64,000 nt of DNA from Neobacillus driksii (GCF_013409995.1 NZ_JACCBX010000005.1:186001-250000); one strand, 5' to 3'; counted from the first letter of the stretch, positions 37,463 through 45,570 are shown. Numbers and translations: made by a program. The notes: a model not told the origin generated them from the sequence alone.

Positions 37463-38695
37463 ATGAAGAAAACAATCGTTCGAGCAGTTTCGACTGCTGC
37501 CTTCCTTTCGACGGTATATGCTGGTTCGGCATACGCGAGCACGCATACGGTCGAAAAGGGAGATTCACTATGGAAAATTGCATCAAAATATCAAACTACT
37601 GTTTCCGAATTAAAGAGTTTGAATAACTTAACATCTGATTTCCTTCAGGTGAATCAAACACTTAAGGTTTCGGCTGATAACGCACCAGTAAAGTCAGAAG
37701 CATCTGCACCGGCACCTGCTTCTACAAGTCTATACGTTGTCAAAAGTGGTGACTACCTTGGCAAAATCGCCAAGCAGTTTAATACTACTGTTAGTGCTCT
37801 TAAGTCTCTTAATGGATTAACTTCCGACTTGATTTTTGTTGGACAAACACTCAAGGTTTCAGGAACAGCAGCAACAACACCAACTCCACCACCAGTAGTG
37901 ACTCCGGTTACTCCACCTGCTGATTCAACTGCCAACTCCGTCTATATCGTTGTACGCGGTGATTCTTTAAGCAAAATTGGTTTACAGTTCAACATGAGTG
38001 TTGCACAATTGAAGCAGGTTAATGGTTTGAATTCAGATATGATTTATGTGGGACAAACTTTGAAGGTTACAGGAAAGACAGTAGCGCCAGCACCAACTCC
38101 AACGCAGCCTGTAACACCAACACCTGTTGCGCCTGAGCAAACGACTGAATACACAGTGAAAAGCGGAGATACCTTAGGGAAAATTTCACTGCAATACAAC
38201 ATGACCGTTCAGAAATTAAAGGACCTCAACGGTTTAACATCAGACATGCTTTATGTGGGTCAAAAACTGAAGGTTTCTGGTAGTGCCGCGGTCGTGAACC
38301 CGCCAGCGGAAACATCAGGACCAACAGGAGATTTTGCGTCGGACTTCATCAACGCTGCCAAGAGCGTAATGGGTGTCCCTTATGTTTGGGCTGGATCTAC
38401 GATAAATGGCTTTGATTGCAGCGGATTTATCTATTATGTTGCCAATAAAGCAGGCTACAAAATCGGCCGCTATTCCGCAGCAGGCTACTATAGCCGTACC
38501 TACTACGTCGATCAGCCAAAACCAGGTGATATTGTCTTTTTTGAAAATACATATAAAAAAGGTATTACGCATCTAGGTATCTATCTTGGTAACAATGAAT
38601 TTATCCATGCTGATGAGAAAAGAGGTATTAGCATCGCAAACCTGAATAACTCTTACTATAAGGCGCATTTTGATGGGTTCAAGAGGTTTTATTAG
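37463..38695 (+). CDS. Secreted D,L-endopeptidase: four LysM domains plus NlpC/P60
   Basis: Peptidoglycan hydrolase cutting the stem peptide, of the LytE/LytF/CwlS type. Signal peptide at 1-25 (cleaved near AYAS). LysM repeats at ~26-70, ~90-135, ~157-202 and ~230-275, each with YxVxxGDxLxKI and VGQTLKVSG, separated by Pro/Thr linkers. The NlpC/P60 domain (~292-410) shows FDCSGFIYYVAN with the catalytic Cys and THLGIYLGNNEFIHA with the His. ATG behind AGAGGTG. LysM count is four, between LytE (three) and LytF (five) of B. subtilis. Likely involved in daughter-cell separation. Confidence 0.92.
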   Translation: MKKTIVRAVSTAAFLSTVYAGSAYASTHTVEKGDSLWKIASKYQTTVSELKSLNNLTSDFLQVNQTLKVSADNAPVKSEASAPAPASTSLYVVKSGDYLGKIAKQFNTTVSALKSLNGLTSDLIFVGQTLKVSGTAATTPTPPPVVTPVTPPADSTANSVYIVVRGDSLSKIGLQFNMSVAQLKQVNGLNSDMIYVGQTLKVTGKTVAPAPTPTQPVTPTPVAPEQTTEYTVKSGDTLGKISLQYNMTVQKLKDLNGLTSDMLYVGQKLKVSGSAAVVNPPAETSGPTGDFASDFINAAKSVMGVPYVWAGSTINGFDCSGFIYYVANKAGYKIGRYSAAGYYSRTYYVDQPKPGDIVFFENTYKKGITHLGIYLGNNEFIHADEKRGISIANLNNSYYKAHFDGFKRFY

Positions 38696-38712
38696 GTTTA
38701 TTATTTCTTAGG

Positions 38713-38740
38713 AGTCAGGCATTTTTGCCTGGCTTATTTG
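38713..38740 (+). terminator. Terminator after the endopeptidase gene
   Basis: AGTCAGGCA - TTTT - TGCCTGGCT followed by TATTTGT. Confidence 0.7.
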
Positions 38741-38775
38741 TGTTTTGGGTGTTGTGGATTGGCCGTTTTGTTTGT

Positions 38776-38876
38776 TAGGCAGGTAAACTTGGGAAATGTG
38801 CAGGTAAAAGTAAAATGGAATCTATGCAGGTAAGTGATCCAATTTGGCAGGTGGAGGATTCATTTTGGCAGGTAAG
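38776..38876. repeat. Five-unit GCAGGTAA phased array, copy 1
   Basis: GCAGGTAA-like motifs start at 38779, 38810, 38826, 38847 and 38868 (spacing 31, 16, 21, 21). Spacer sequence differs between units, but the order of units (TTAGGCAGGTAAAC ... ATGGAATCTATGCAGGTAA ... TTTTGGCAGGTAA) is shared with the copy at 39020-39113 and with two reverse-orientation copies near 53.6 and 53.8 kb. Confidence 0.8.
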
Positions 38877-38959
38877 ATAAAAGAGGTAACTAAAATGCAC
38901 ACTTGAATCTAGACTCTGAGCTTACTTTCGAGCGTAATATCCATATATAGGTAATTTAA

Positions 38960-38995
38960 ATACCTGAGCCAGGCCGCCGCCTGGCTTTTTCAGCG
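38960..38995. repeat. Hairpin core between paired GCAGGTAA arrays
   Basis: CCTGAGCCAGGCCGCCGCCTGGCT-type inverted repeat (GCCAGGC/GCCTGGC) followed by TTTTT, located between the two arrays. The equivalent hairpin at ~53674-53703 lies between the other two arrays in opposite orientation and begins with the same CTGAGCC word, so arrays plus hairpin form one composite element. Confidence 0.65.
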
Positions 38996-39019
38996 GTGAG
39001 TATGGTGTTTTGAATTTGT

Positions 39020-39113
39020 TAGGCAGGTGAACAATGCATATATGCAGATTAAATGGAATCTATGCAGGTAAACAAGCCCTATCTGCAGGTAGAGCACACC
39101 TTTTGGCAGGTAA
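39020..39113. repeat. Five-unit GCAGGTAA phased array, copy 2
   Basis: Motifs start at 39023, 39044 (degenerate GCAGATTA), 39064, 39085 and 39106: spacing 21, 20, 21, 21. Same unit order as copy 1. It ends 7 bp from the stop codon of the CBO0543-type gene. Confidence 0.8.
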
Positions 39114-39119
39114 CCAAAT

Positions 39120-39743
39120 TTACTTTAACACCGGACCTTTCTTTTTAATTCTAGTTCCCACTTTGCTGCCGTTCTCCTTCGCATTTTTTTGAAGCCACAA
39201 AAAGATATCCGTAATCACTTTTGATAGGACGAGGATCACGCCATAGGTTAGAAACAGGTGAAAGTAATTTGCCCATGAGTTGAACTTGAACAAATTGTGC
39301 ATGACAAAGATCGGTTTTAGGACAAACGAAAGACCGAGACTTAATATCAGTGTATAGAGGTAATAGTTTTTATTATGTTTAGTCGTCCATTGATACACCA
39401 ATATGAACGAGACCGGGGCCAGCGATGCGTCCATTCCGAGACTATGCGCGACAAAAGGAATCATCTTATAAGGATACGTCCAAAGTCCTTGCGTCGAACC
39501 AAAGTCATCAAAATAGCCAAACCAAACATGGACATTGAATCCATAGAAGCCGAGCTGGAGTGCCCTCTTCCAGTCCATCGCAAAATAAAGAATGATTAGC
39601 GGGGACAAAAACATCACAACGTGAAACCAAAATTGCCAAGTATCAAAAGCGGAATACTCTAGCCAATATTTTAGCCATTGGTGGGATCCCTGTTGCTGTT
39701 CTTTTATTAACTTATGTAAAGCCTCTCTTTGAGCATCACTCAT
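39120..39743 (-). CDS. CBO0543-family membrane protein
   Basis: 207 residues with four to five hydrophobic helices: TWQFWFHVVMFLSPLIILYF, then FGYFDDFGSTQGLWTYPYKM, SFILVYQW and later LTYGVILVLSKVITDIFLWL. The LW-TYPYK-MIPF pattern is typical of the CBO0543 family, widespread in spore formers and of unknown function. ATG start. A second family member begins at 63722. No operon partner. Confidence 0.75.
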   Translation of the reverse strand: MSDAQREALHKLIKEQQQGSHQWLKYWLEYSAFDTWQFWFHVVMFLSPLIILYFAMDWKRALQLGFYGFNVHVWFGYFDDFGSTQGLWTYPYKMIPFVAHSLGMDASLAPVSFILVYQWTTKHNKNYYLYTLILSLGLSFVLKPIFVMHNLFKFNSWANYFHLFLTYGVILVLSKVITDIFLWLQKNAKENGSKVGTRIKKKGPVLK

Positions 39744-39892
39744 GGATTTCCCTGCCTTGATCGTATTTTCATTTTAATTTGCCCAAAGTGCTGGTAAAAA
39801 AATGGATGCCCTAAAAATTTTTTAATTTGTATATGTAAAAGGAATTAAGGCGATGACAGTAGAATGGTTACATACACGAGGAGGAATGAAAT

Positions 39893-40198
39893 GTGGAGAA
39901 ATTCGGGATATACGGCAAGTTAATTGCAAAAGAAGGCGAGCGCGAACAACTGGCAGCGATTCTTTTAGAAGCAGCTGAATCGCTGCAAAATCATGAGGAT
40001 TGCGAATTATATCTTGTCAGTGTGGCACCAGAGGACCCTAACGCGGTTTATGTGTATGAGGTATGGAGCAGCGAGAGTGCCCATCAAGGGTCATTAACGC
40101 TAGAATCTACACAAACATTAATTCAGCGTGCGAAACCCATCCTTGCTGGAATGGAAAGGATTTCGACGCTTGTTCCTAAAGGCGGCAAAGGAATTTAG
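39893..40198 (+). CDS. Antibiotic biosynthesis monooxygenase (ABM) domain protein
   Basis: 101 residues, one ferredoxin-like ABM domain: FGIYGKLIAKEGEREQLAAI, CELYLVSVAPEDPNAVYVYE, VWSSESAHQGSL. Related to YgiN/YdhR-type quinol monooxygenases and HmoA-like proteins; the substrate is unknown. GTG start 8 bases after AGGAGG. Its stop overlaps that of the convergent gene by 4 bp. Confidence 0.85.
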   Translation: MEKFGIYGKLIAKEGEREQLAAILLEAAESLQNHEDCELYLVSVAPEDPNAVYVYEVWSSESAHQGSLTLESTQTLIQRAKPILAGMERISTLVPKGGKGI

Positions 40199-40857
40199 TC
40201 TATTCCTTTGCCATTTAGATTTAGCTGCTTCACCAAAGATGTAACAAGTGTATTCAAAGGATTGATAATGGTTTGAGATGTTTCCTGCTCTACTTGCTGT
40301 GCCGCGCTAACCATTGATAGTTGTGCAACCGAAACAACCCTCTGCTGATATTTTTTCAAAAAATTATAAACTTCATTTTGGTACTCATCTTTTTTCCCGC
40401 TCATGATTAATGCAAAAGTATTCTCGATGACCTGAACTTCGATATCCAGCTTCTTCTGATGATTTTTCGCAAATTGCTGAAGCCTGTCCATTGTTCCTGG
40501 AACAGTATCAGGGTTGGTAAACACAATTGTTTGGGGCTGGTCAATCTGACAAAGCGCTTCAAAGTACGGTTCATCCATCTTAATGATCGGTACGTTTGTT
40601 GAAAGTTCCCCCAGTAAGGCAATATAGTTGGTACAGGTGATGAGGACGGCGTCCACACCTGATTTCATCACCCATTCTACTTGTTCCTTTACTTTCCTTT
40701 TGGCATCGGACTTCGTGAAATCCGGGTCCGACATCACACGAACCATCAATCCCGGATCAACAAAATGACTTAACTCAACGTCATAGGCCGAAAGTGCTAT
40801 TTCGATATAATCAATGTTCGAATAATGTGCATGCAAACAGCCAATTCTTTTCTTCAT
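40195..40857 (-). CDS. Aspartate/glutamate racemase-superfamily protein
   Basis: 220 residues. The N-terminal half has the catalytic-cysteine motif DAVLITCTNYIALLGEL. The C-terminal half, where true racemases have a second Cys, reads VVSVAQLSMVSAA, with Ser instead. That AQxSM pattern is known in Asp/Glu/hydantoin-racemase relatives, so two-base racemisation is unlikely and the reaction is undetermined. ATG start. It stands alone, convergent with the ABM gene. Confidence 0.72.
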   Translation of the reverse strand: MKKRIGCLHAHYSNIDYIEIALSAYDVELSHFVDPGLMVRVMSDPDFTKSDAKRKVKEQVEWVMKSGVDAVLITCTNYIALLGELSTNVPIIKMDEPYFEALCQIDQPQTIVFTNPDTVPGTMDRLQQFAKNHQKKLDIEVQVIENTFALIMSGKKDEYQNEVYNFLKKYQQRVVSVAQLSMVSAAQQVEQETSQTIINPLNTLVTSLVKQLNLNGKGID

Positions 40858-40969
40858 GCTCTCGCACCTCTTCCTTTTTTTAATGGGTCTAATATCCCGT
40901 TTATGAAGCCAAGTACATATTTTTTACACTGGATGCCATCATAGTAAGACACATAAAGGGGGTGCTTAC

Positions 40970-41305
40970 ATGAAAAAGCTTCTAGTTTGTTTAATGATCC
41001 TTTTTGGCTGTAACAGTGCCTATCTACCTCCATTCGACGATGCTGCCTATGCAGAGCAGAAACCGACTCCTCCCTATGCTAAGTGGAGTAAGGTAGCAAT
41101 GGACAAAACGAAGGAAAAGTATCCGAACGCGCAAATCGTTGACTATCTTTATGTTGGACGAAAAAATGGAGACCGTACCACAACTGAGAAGTTCAAATTA
41201 TGGTTAAAAGAAAATCAAAAAGAATTCGGTGTCTATGTAGACATTGAATTTACCAAAGAAACTGAGCAAGTTGTCAATGTTACTTATACAGAAACGGCTA
41301 GGTAA
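40970..41305 (+). CDS. Secreted DUF3889-type protein (YqzG-like)
   Basis: 111 residues. Signal peptide KKLLVCLMILFGCNSAYLPP; the FGCN could be a lipobox, but cleavage after AYA (~29) fits equally. The mature part, PPYAKWSKVAMDKTKEKYPN, AQIVDYLYVGRKNGDRT and FKLWLKENQKEFGVYVDIEF, follows the DUF3889 pattern of YqzG/YhdC. GGGGG ribosome site. Function unknown. Confidence 0.78.
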   Translation: MKKLLVCLMILFGCNSAYLPPFDDAAYAEQKPTPPYAKWSKVAMDKTKEKYPNAQIVDYLYVGRKNGDRTTTEKFKLWLKENQKEFGVYVDIEFTKETEQVVNVTYTETAR

Positions 41306-41335
41306 TGGCGGCCGGCCAGGGGTCCATGACAGGTG

Positions 41336-41863
41336 TTATCTTTTGGCTTCATAATGCAATTCAGCAAACTGTTTATAGCGCCGAACATCGACCAGCGTGA
41401 GTTTGTTTTCCTGGTCCCCTGGCACAAACAACGGAATTCCCTTTCCAATAATCGTTGGCGCAATCTGAATAATAAATTCATCTACCAGCCTTAGTAGCGG
41501 CTTTAATACTTCTCCACCACCAACTACCCAAATCCGTTTGCCTTCCTGTTCCTTCAAGGACTGCGTAAAACCTGCGATATCTTCATTAATAAATGTAACA
41601 TGTTCATCTTGGCCTGTCATCCTACGGGAAAAAACATAACATGCCTTCCCTTCATAAGGGAATTTTTCAGGTGAAAGAATCGCAATTTGGTCGTACGTAC
41701 TTCTTCCCATCAAAATCGTATCAACACTGTCGTAAAATTCCTGATAACCTGTTTCTTCTTCCCCCTCCGTCCCAAATAACCAATCCAACGAATGATTTTC
41801 ACGGGCGAGGTAGCCATCCAAGCTGATTGCACCGTAAAATACTAACTTGCTTTGTTTACTCAT
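41336..41863 (-). CDS. Dihydrofolate reductase-family protein (RibD C-terminal fold)
   Basis: 175 residues. LVFYGAISLDGYLARENHSL at the N-terminus, DTILMGRSTYDQI, IWVVGGGEVLKPLL and IQIAPTIIGKGIPLF are the RibD_C/YwjB-YyaP signatures; nucleotide-dependent reductase activity is expected, with unknown substrate. Its start overlaps the upstream serine hydrolase by 8 bp, so the two are translated together. Confidence 0.88.
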   Translation of the reverse strand: MSKQSKLVFYGAISLDGYLARENHSLDWLFGTEGEEETGYQEFYDSVDTILMGRSTYDQIAILSPEKFPYEGKACYVFSRRMTGQDEHVTFINEDIAGFTQSLKEQEGKRIWVVGGGEVLKPLLRLVDEFIIQIAPTIIGKGIPLFVPGDQENKLTLVDVRRYKQFAELHYEAKR

Positions 41864-42863
41864 CGTTAATCCTCCCTTGAAACGTATCCGCCACTAAATT
41901 GCTAAACTCCCTTAGGTAATGAAGATAATTACTACCTCCATAGTTATATCGTTTATTGAACATTTTTGCGACAACAACATTGTATTCTGGAATCACAAGT
42001 AATGTTGGTCCGGTGACACCAAGTATTTGATAGGAGCCTTTTGGGACACGTTCACCCAATTCGCTGTGTTTGGCCGGGGTACCTTGGACAAACCAGAATA
42101 AGCCGTTTTGCGGCAATTCTTTATTTTTAAAAGGAGGACTTTGGACTTCCGTTGCCAATTGAATCACTTCTTTTGGAACGATTCCCATTCCCTTGTTCAA
42201 ATGAAGATTTCCCCATTGTGCAAACTCTCGAGCCGAGGTATGGAGATTGGAATCCATCCCGTTGTTTGTTTGTCCCAATTTATAGGAGGCAGGCTCTTCG
42301 GGGGCATCAACGACCGGAACCAAGTTTTCATTTGGCTTTGTTTGCCAAGCCGTTTCTGTAAAACCCAACGGCTTGAACACTCGTTCTTCGAGCAGTTCGG
42401 GGAAGCTTTTACCATGAAGCCTGTTTACTAGTTCGGTTATCATTAAGATGTTAATCCCTCTATACGCCCAACTCTCGCCATGATGAAACTCCCTGATGAT
42501 GGCTCCATCCTCCATTTGATGTAAGCCGTGAGAATGGGTAACCAGATGCCGGATGGTGGTTTTTTCTAGAAGATCCTTATCTATGTGTTCAAAATATTGG
42601 ACAGCTAGGTCATCTAAATTCATTTTACCTTCATACAAAGCATATGCTATCACTAAACCTAGATAACTTTTTCTTGCTGAAGCGACATTGAATTGCGAAG
42701 TTTCATCAATCGGACGGGAGTTTTTTATGTTAGAATGATAGCCGCTGTAGTGCTCTAGCACGATCATATTGTCCTTGATAATCACAAGTGCGGCCCCGCT
42801 GCTATGGTTGAGATTCTTTATATCTTCTATATATGAAATTAATTTTTGAAAAATCGTAGCCAC
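41856..42863 (-). CDS. Serine hydrolase, beta-lactamase class C-like
   Basis: 335 residues. The nucleophile motif SxxK is in FNVASARKSYLGLVIAYALY; LVTHSHGLHQME and WAYRGINILMITELV correspond to the Tyr-box region, and TGPTLLVIPEYNVVVAKMF to the KTG strand. No signal peptide, so probably a cytoplasmic esterase/peptidase of the Beta-lactamase (PF00144) family rather than an antibiotic-resistance enzyme. Overlaps the DHFR-like gene. Confidence 0.88.
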   Translation of the reverse strand: MATIFQKLISYIEDIKNLNHSSGAALVIIKDNMIVLEHYSGYHSNIKNSRPIDETSQFNVASARKSYLGLVIAYALYEGKMNLDDLAVQYFEHIDKDLLEKTTIRHLVTHSHGLHQMEDGAIIREFHHGESWAYRGINILMITELVNRLHGKSFPELLEERVFKPLGFTETAWQTKPNENLVPVVDAPEEPASYKLGQTNNGMDSNLHTSAREFAQWGNLHLNKGMGIVPKEVIQLATEVQSPPFKNKELPQNGLFWFVQGTPAKHSELGERVPKGSYQILGVTGPTLLVIPEYNVVVAKMFNKRYNYGGSNYLHYLREFSNLVADTFQGRINDE

Positions 42864-42923
42864 ACACCTTTCTAGTATTCTTTAATTCTATATGTACTTG
42901 GTATTATCCTTTAGTAGGGGGAT

Positions 42924-43406
42924 ATGGACGTGAAAAAGTTGATTGAAGAGTATCGTTGTGGATATGGGTTGCTGCTGGACGCCATTGAAGGGCTGAATGA
43001 GGAAGAGTTGCGGTTCAAACCTAGCCCGGATCAATGGAGCATTCATGAAATCATTATCCATGTTGCGGATTCTGAGATGGTTTCGGCACAGAGAATGAAA
43101 AAAGTATTAGTCGAAGAGTCGCCCGTTCTTGAGTCATTTGACCAGGAGGCATGGGCTAAGAAGTTAAGGTATGAGGATTTGGACCGTGAAACTTATCTTC
43201 TCCTGTTCAAATTACTTCGTTCCAGCATGGTGCCTGTTTTAGAGGGGCTGAATGCCGAGCAAAGTAAGCGTGTCGGGATGTATACTGACGCTGGACCGTT
43301 CACGTTCAGACAATTGCTAGAATATCGTGTTCAGCATGTCCGCGGACATCTAGCCCAAATCGAGCGGGTGAAAGAAGCGTATTGGCAGAATGGTTGTAAC
43401 CCTTAA
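42924..43406 (+). CDS. DinB/YfiT-type metal-dependent protein
   Basis: 160 residues, four-helix DinB fold. Metal ligands lie in WSIHEIIIHVADSE and HVRGHLAQIERV. Starts either at ATG 42924, with GGGGG too close, or more likely GTG 42930 (MKKLIEEYRCGYG). Family members act in thiol-related or detoxification chemistry; the specific role is unknown. Followed by a terminator and a 20-bp phased array. Confidence 0.85.
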   Translation: MDVKKLIEEYRCGYGLLLDAIEGLNEEELRFKPSPDQWSIHEIIIHVADSEMVSAQRMKKVLVEESPVLESFDQEAWAKKLRYEDLDRETYLLLFKLLRSSMVPVLEGLNAEQSKRVGMYTDAGPFTFRQLLEYRVQHVRGHLAQIERVKEAYWQNGCNP

Positions 43407-43459
43407 TCCTGTTCTAACATATACTATATAAGATGGGAGGAAGCACCTCGCATCACCTA

Positions 43460-43488
43460 GACTGACTTTCCAAAGTCAGTCTTTTTTT
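43460..43488 (+). terminator. Terminator after DinB gene
   Basis: GACTGACTTT - CC - AAAGTCAGTC followed by seven T residues. Its T tract is the first part of the phased array. Confidence 0.9.
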
Positions 43489-43615
43489 ACGGGCCAAATC
43501 ACGGACTTATGTGCCTAATTTCTAATTTACGCGCCGGATTTATCTTTTACTTGCCGGATCTATCTTTTACGTGCCGATTTCTAAATTTACGTGCCAAATT
43601 CCAACTTTACGTACC
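43486..43615. repeat. Seven-unit TTTACGTGCC array with exact 20-bp period
   Basis: Motif copies start at 43486, 43506, 43526, 43546, 43566, 43586 and 43606: TTTACGGGCC, CTTATGTGCC, TTTACGCGCC, TTTACTTGCC, TTTACGTGCC twice, TTTACGTACC. The ten bases between copies vary. There is no coding frame through it and no CRISPR-like long repeat. Confidence 0.85.
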
Positions 43616-43708
43616 AAACCCACCCGTCTAGATAAAACCACAAGATTATAGAAGGAATTTCCAATTTTATATCGAATAAAATGCTAGTGAAAAAAAGGAG
43701 GTATACAT

Positions 43709-44170
43709 ATGAAGCGTCGTCATGAGGTGCTGTTTACGCAATTAGAAACCTATCGAAGTTATATTTTAGGGGTACTAGAAAATGTATCTGAAGAAGTGGC
43801 TGATGTGATTCCACAGGGATTCAACAATAATATCCGCTGGAACCTTGGGCATATTTATCTCGACCAATACCTATGGATTCAGGCTGTGACAAAAGAGAAG
43901 GCAGGAGTTCCTGAACAGTTTCAAACTTGGTTTGGATACGGAACGTCACCCGCAAACTTCACTCCAGAGACACCTACGATTGACGAATTGAAGAATCTTC
44001 TAAAAGAACAACCTGCTCAGATTAAGGCGCAGTACGGCGAGCGATTGGAAGAAGAGTTCCCGCCGACCGAATTGGGCATGCACACCATCGAACAAGTTCT
44101 CATTCGAACTATTTTTCATGAAGGCATGCATCTCCAGACCATTCTCGATTTGAAGAAATGCATGAAGTAG
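43709..44170 (+). CDS. DinB-family protein
   Basis: 153 residues. RHEVLFTQLETYRSYILGVL, GFNNNIRWNLGHIYLDQYLW and FHEGMHLQTILDL give the His ligands of the DinB_2 fold. Perfect AAGGAGG upstream of the ATG. A truncated near-copy lies at 45366-45570. Not closely similar to the DinB gene at 42924. Confidence 0.85.
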   Translation: MKRRHEVLFTQLETYRSYILGVLENVSEEVADVIPQGFNNNIRWNLGHIYLDQYLWIQAVTKEKAGVPEQFQTWFGYGTSPANFTPETPTIDELKNLLKEQPAQIKAQYGERLEEEFPPTELGMHTIEQVLIRTIFHEGMHLQTILDLKKCMK

Positions 44171-44281
44171 GACAAGGCTCCTTTCATGTATGTGAGAAAA
44201 AAGAGGACTAAAGTTACTTACTATTCTACTTATTTATGGTAAATTAACGTTAACCCAAATTCTCGAAAGGAGATGGTTAAA

Positions 44282-44908
44282 ATGGAGAACTTTTATTTGT
44301 TTGTCGTGATGTGCATTCTGCTCATTCTTTTACCTGGCCCTGATACGGCCATTGCGACAAAAAACACCCTCACTGTCGGTAGAACAGGCGGCTTTAAAAC
44401 GATATTTGGTACTTGTTGTGCCTTACTCATTCACACATTGGCAGCCGTCGTTGGCCTTTCAGCGATTATTGTAAAGTCTGCCATGTTGTTTTCTATCTTT
44501 AAATACGTCGGTGCTGTGTATCTCGTGTATTTAGGCGTGAAAACATTATGGGCACTCAGGAGCAAGAATACCACGCCTGAAATAGGTTCAGAAAATAAAT
44601 ATGAAGGTAAGTCTTGTTTTAAACAAGGTTTCCTAACCAATCTTCTCAATCCAAAAGTAGCGGTATTTTTCCTAACCTTCCTGCCACAGTTCGTTGATTC
44701 AGGCAGCGAAACCTTTTTACCGTTTCTCACCATGGGGATCACGTATACCCTCTTAACCGCAGTATGGTTTTTGTTCTATATCTATTTACTTAATCAGATT
44801 AGTGCTTTCATGAAAAAGCCTAAGACCCAAAGGATAATGGAGGGAATCACTGGTATCATCCTAATCGGTTTTGGGGTAAAACTAGCCCTGGAAAAGGCTC
44901 ACCATTAG
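44282..44908 (+). CDS. LysE/RhtB-family amino-acid exporter
   Basis: 208 residues, six helices. The family signature LLPGPDTAIATKNTLTVGRT is near the N-terminus, with GFLTNLLNPKVAVFFLTFLP in the middle. It exports amino acids or small metabolites. ATG 44282 is chosen because AAAGGAG lies 9 bases upstream; the ATG three codons earlier abuts the ribosome site. A scrap of its 3' end is repeated before the glyoxalase gene at 51.8 kb. Confidence 0.9.
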   Translation: MENFYLFVVMCILLILLPGPDTAIATKNTLTVGRTGGFKTIFGTCCALLIHTLAAVVGLSAIIVKSAMLFSIFKYVGAVYLVYLGVKTLWALRSKNTTPEIGSENKYEGKSCFKQGFLTNLLNPKVAVFFLTFLPQFVDSGSETFLPFLTMGITYTLLTAVWFLFYIYLLNQISAFMKKPKTQRIMEGITGIILIGFGVKLALEKAHH

Positions 44909-44942
44909 AAAGGCCGTGGATTCATTTACACTGCCTTTTGTT

Positions 44943-45310
44943 TTAGCATTTACACCCATCAGGATCTTTGAAATTGGGTCTTTTAAAATTAAATGTTTAT
45001 TTCGTTTTGTTTGGAAAATAAGCGGAGAATTTCCGCTTAAATTGGGAATTCCCCATATTTCCTTAAAAATAAGCGGAGTTTTTCCGCTTATTGTATGCAA
45101 ATCCTTGGAATTTGGTCTTATTTAAAGCAGTTAACCGGAATAACTCCGCTTATATTTGCTTCTTTAGGTGCCTTTATATGCAATAGCCGGAAATTCTCCC
45201 CCTATGGATTCTCAACCCTGCACGAAAATCAACAACGAATAGAATAATAACAGAGCCTTGAAATTAAAATAATCACCATGTTGAATATCTGTTTCGACTT
45301 CAATCCTATA
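44943..45310 (-). pseudogene. Glyoxalase/VOC gene remnant split by an insertion
   Basis: Two minus-strand pieces match the intact gene at 51812-52165. The upstream piece (~45300-45258) reads VETDIQHGDYFNFK; the downstream piece (~44978-44943) reads NFKDPDG-CKC-stop, lacking the NLLMI present in the intact copy. Between them sits the 282-bp insertion described at 44976-45257. The start and most of the N-terminal half are gone. Confidence 0.75.
44976..45257. mobile_element. MITE-like insertion with 8-bp target duplication
   Basis: The direct repeat TTGAAATT occurs at 44968-44975 and 45258-45265, exactly where the glyoxalase homology breaks and resumes. The element's ends read GGGTCTTTTAAAATT and, inverted, GGCTCTGTTATTATT, an imperfect terminal inverted repeat. 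Inside are two TAAGCGGA/TCCGCTTA hairpins (45019 and 45070) and two decayed ones (45134, 45184). No transposase frame. The 8-bp duplication and GGxTCT ends resemble ISL3-family elements; that attribution is inference. Confidence 0.65.
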
Positions 45311-45365
45311 CAATCGCGCGCACGATATAACAGGAAAATGTTATCGGCAGAACTTCACTGACTGC

Positions 45366-45570
45366 ATGCTGTTCATAGATTTTGCTACACGTCGCCATGA
45401 GGTATTGTTTAACCAATTAGAAAGCTACCGAAGTTACATTTTAGGGGTACTAGAAAATTTATCCGAAGAAGAGGCTGAGGTGATTCCAAAGGGATTCAAC
45501 AATAATATCCGCTGGAACCTTGGGCATATTTATCTCGACCAATACTTATGGATACATATAAATTTTATAG
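45366..45570 (+). pseudogene. Truncated duplicate of the 43709 DinB gene
   Basis: RRHEVLFNQLESYRSYILGV and GFNNNIRWNLGHIYLDQYLW are almost identical to the intact gene, including long exact DNA stretches. The frame is then cut at WI and runs into a terminator. The proper start with its ribosome site is missing. This is a recent partial duplication. Confidence 0.8.

Noticed and set aside
37251..37586. 111-residue minus-strand frame upstream of the LysM endopeptidase
   Set aside because: It overlaps the endopeptidase signal peptide region antisense and has no ribosome site or recognisable composition.
40195..40857. Racemase called defective because its second cysteine is a serine
   Set aside because: The AQxSM form occurs across a recognised branch of the superfamily, so it is a subfamily trait rather than damage.
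43486..43615. CRISPR array
   Set aside because: Repeats are only ~10 bases with ~10-base spacers; CRISPR repeats are 21-40 bases, and no cas genes or leader are present.
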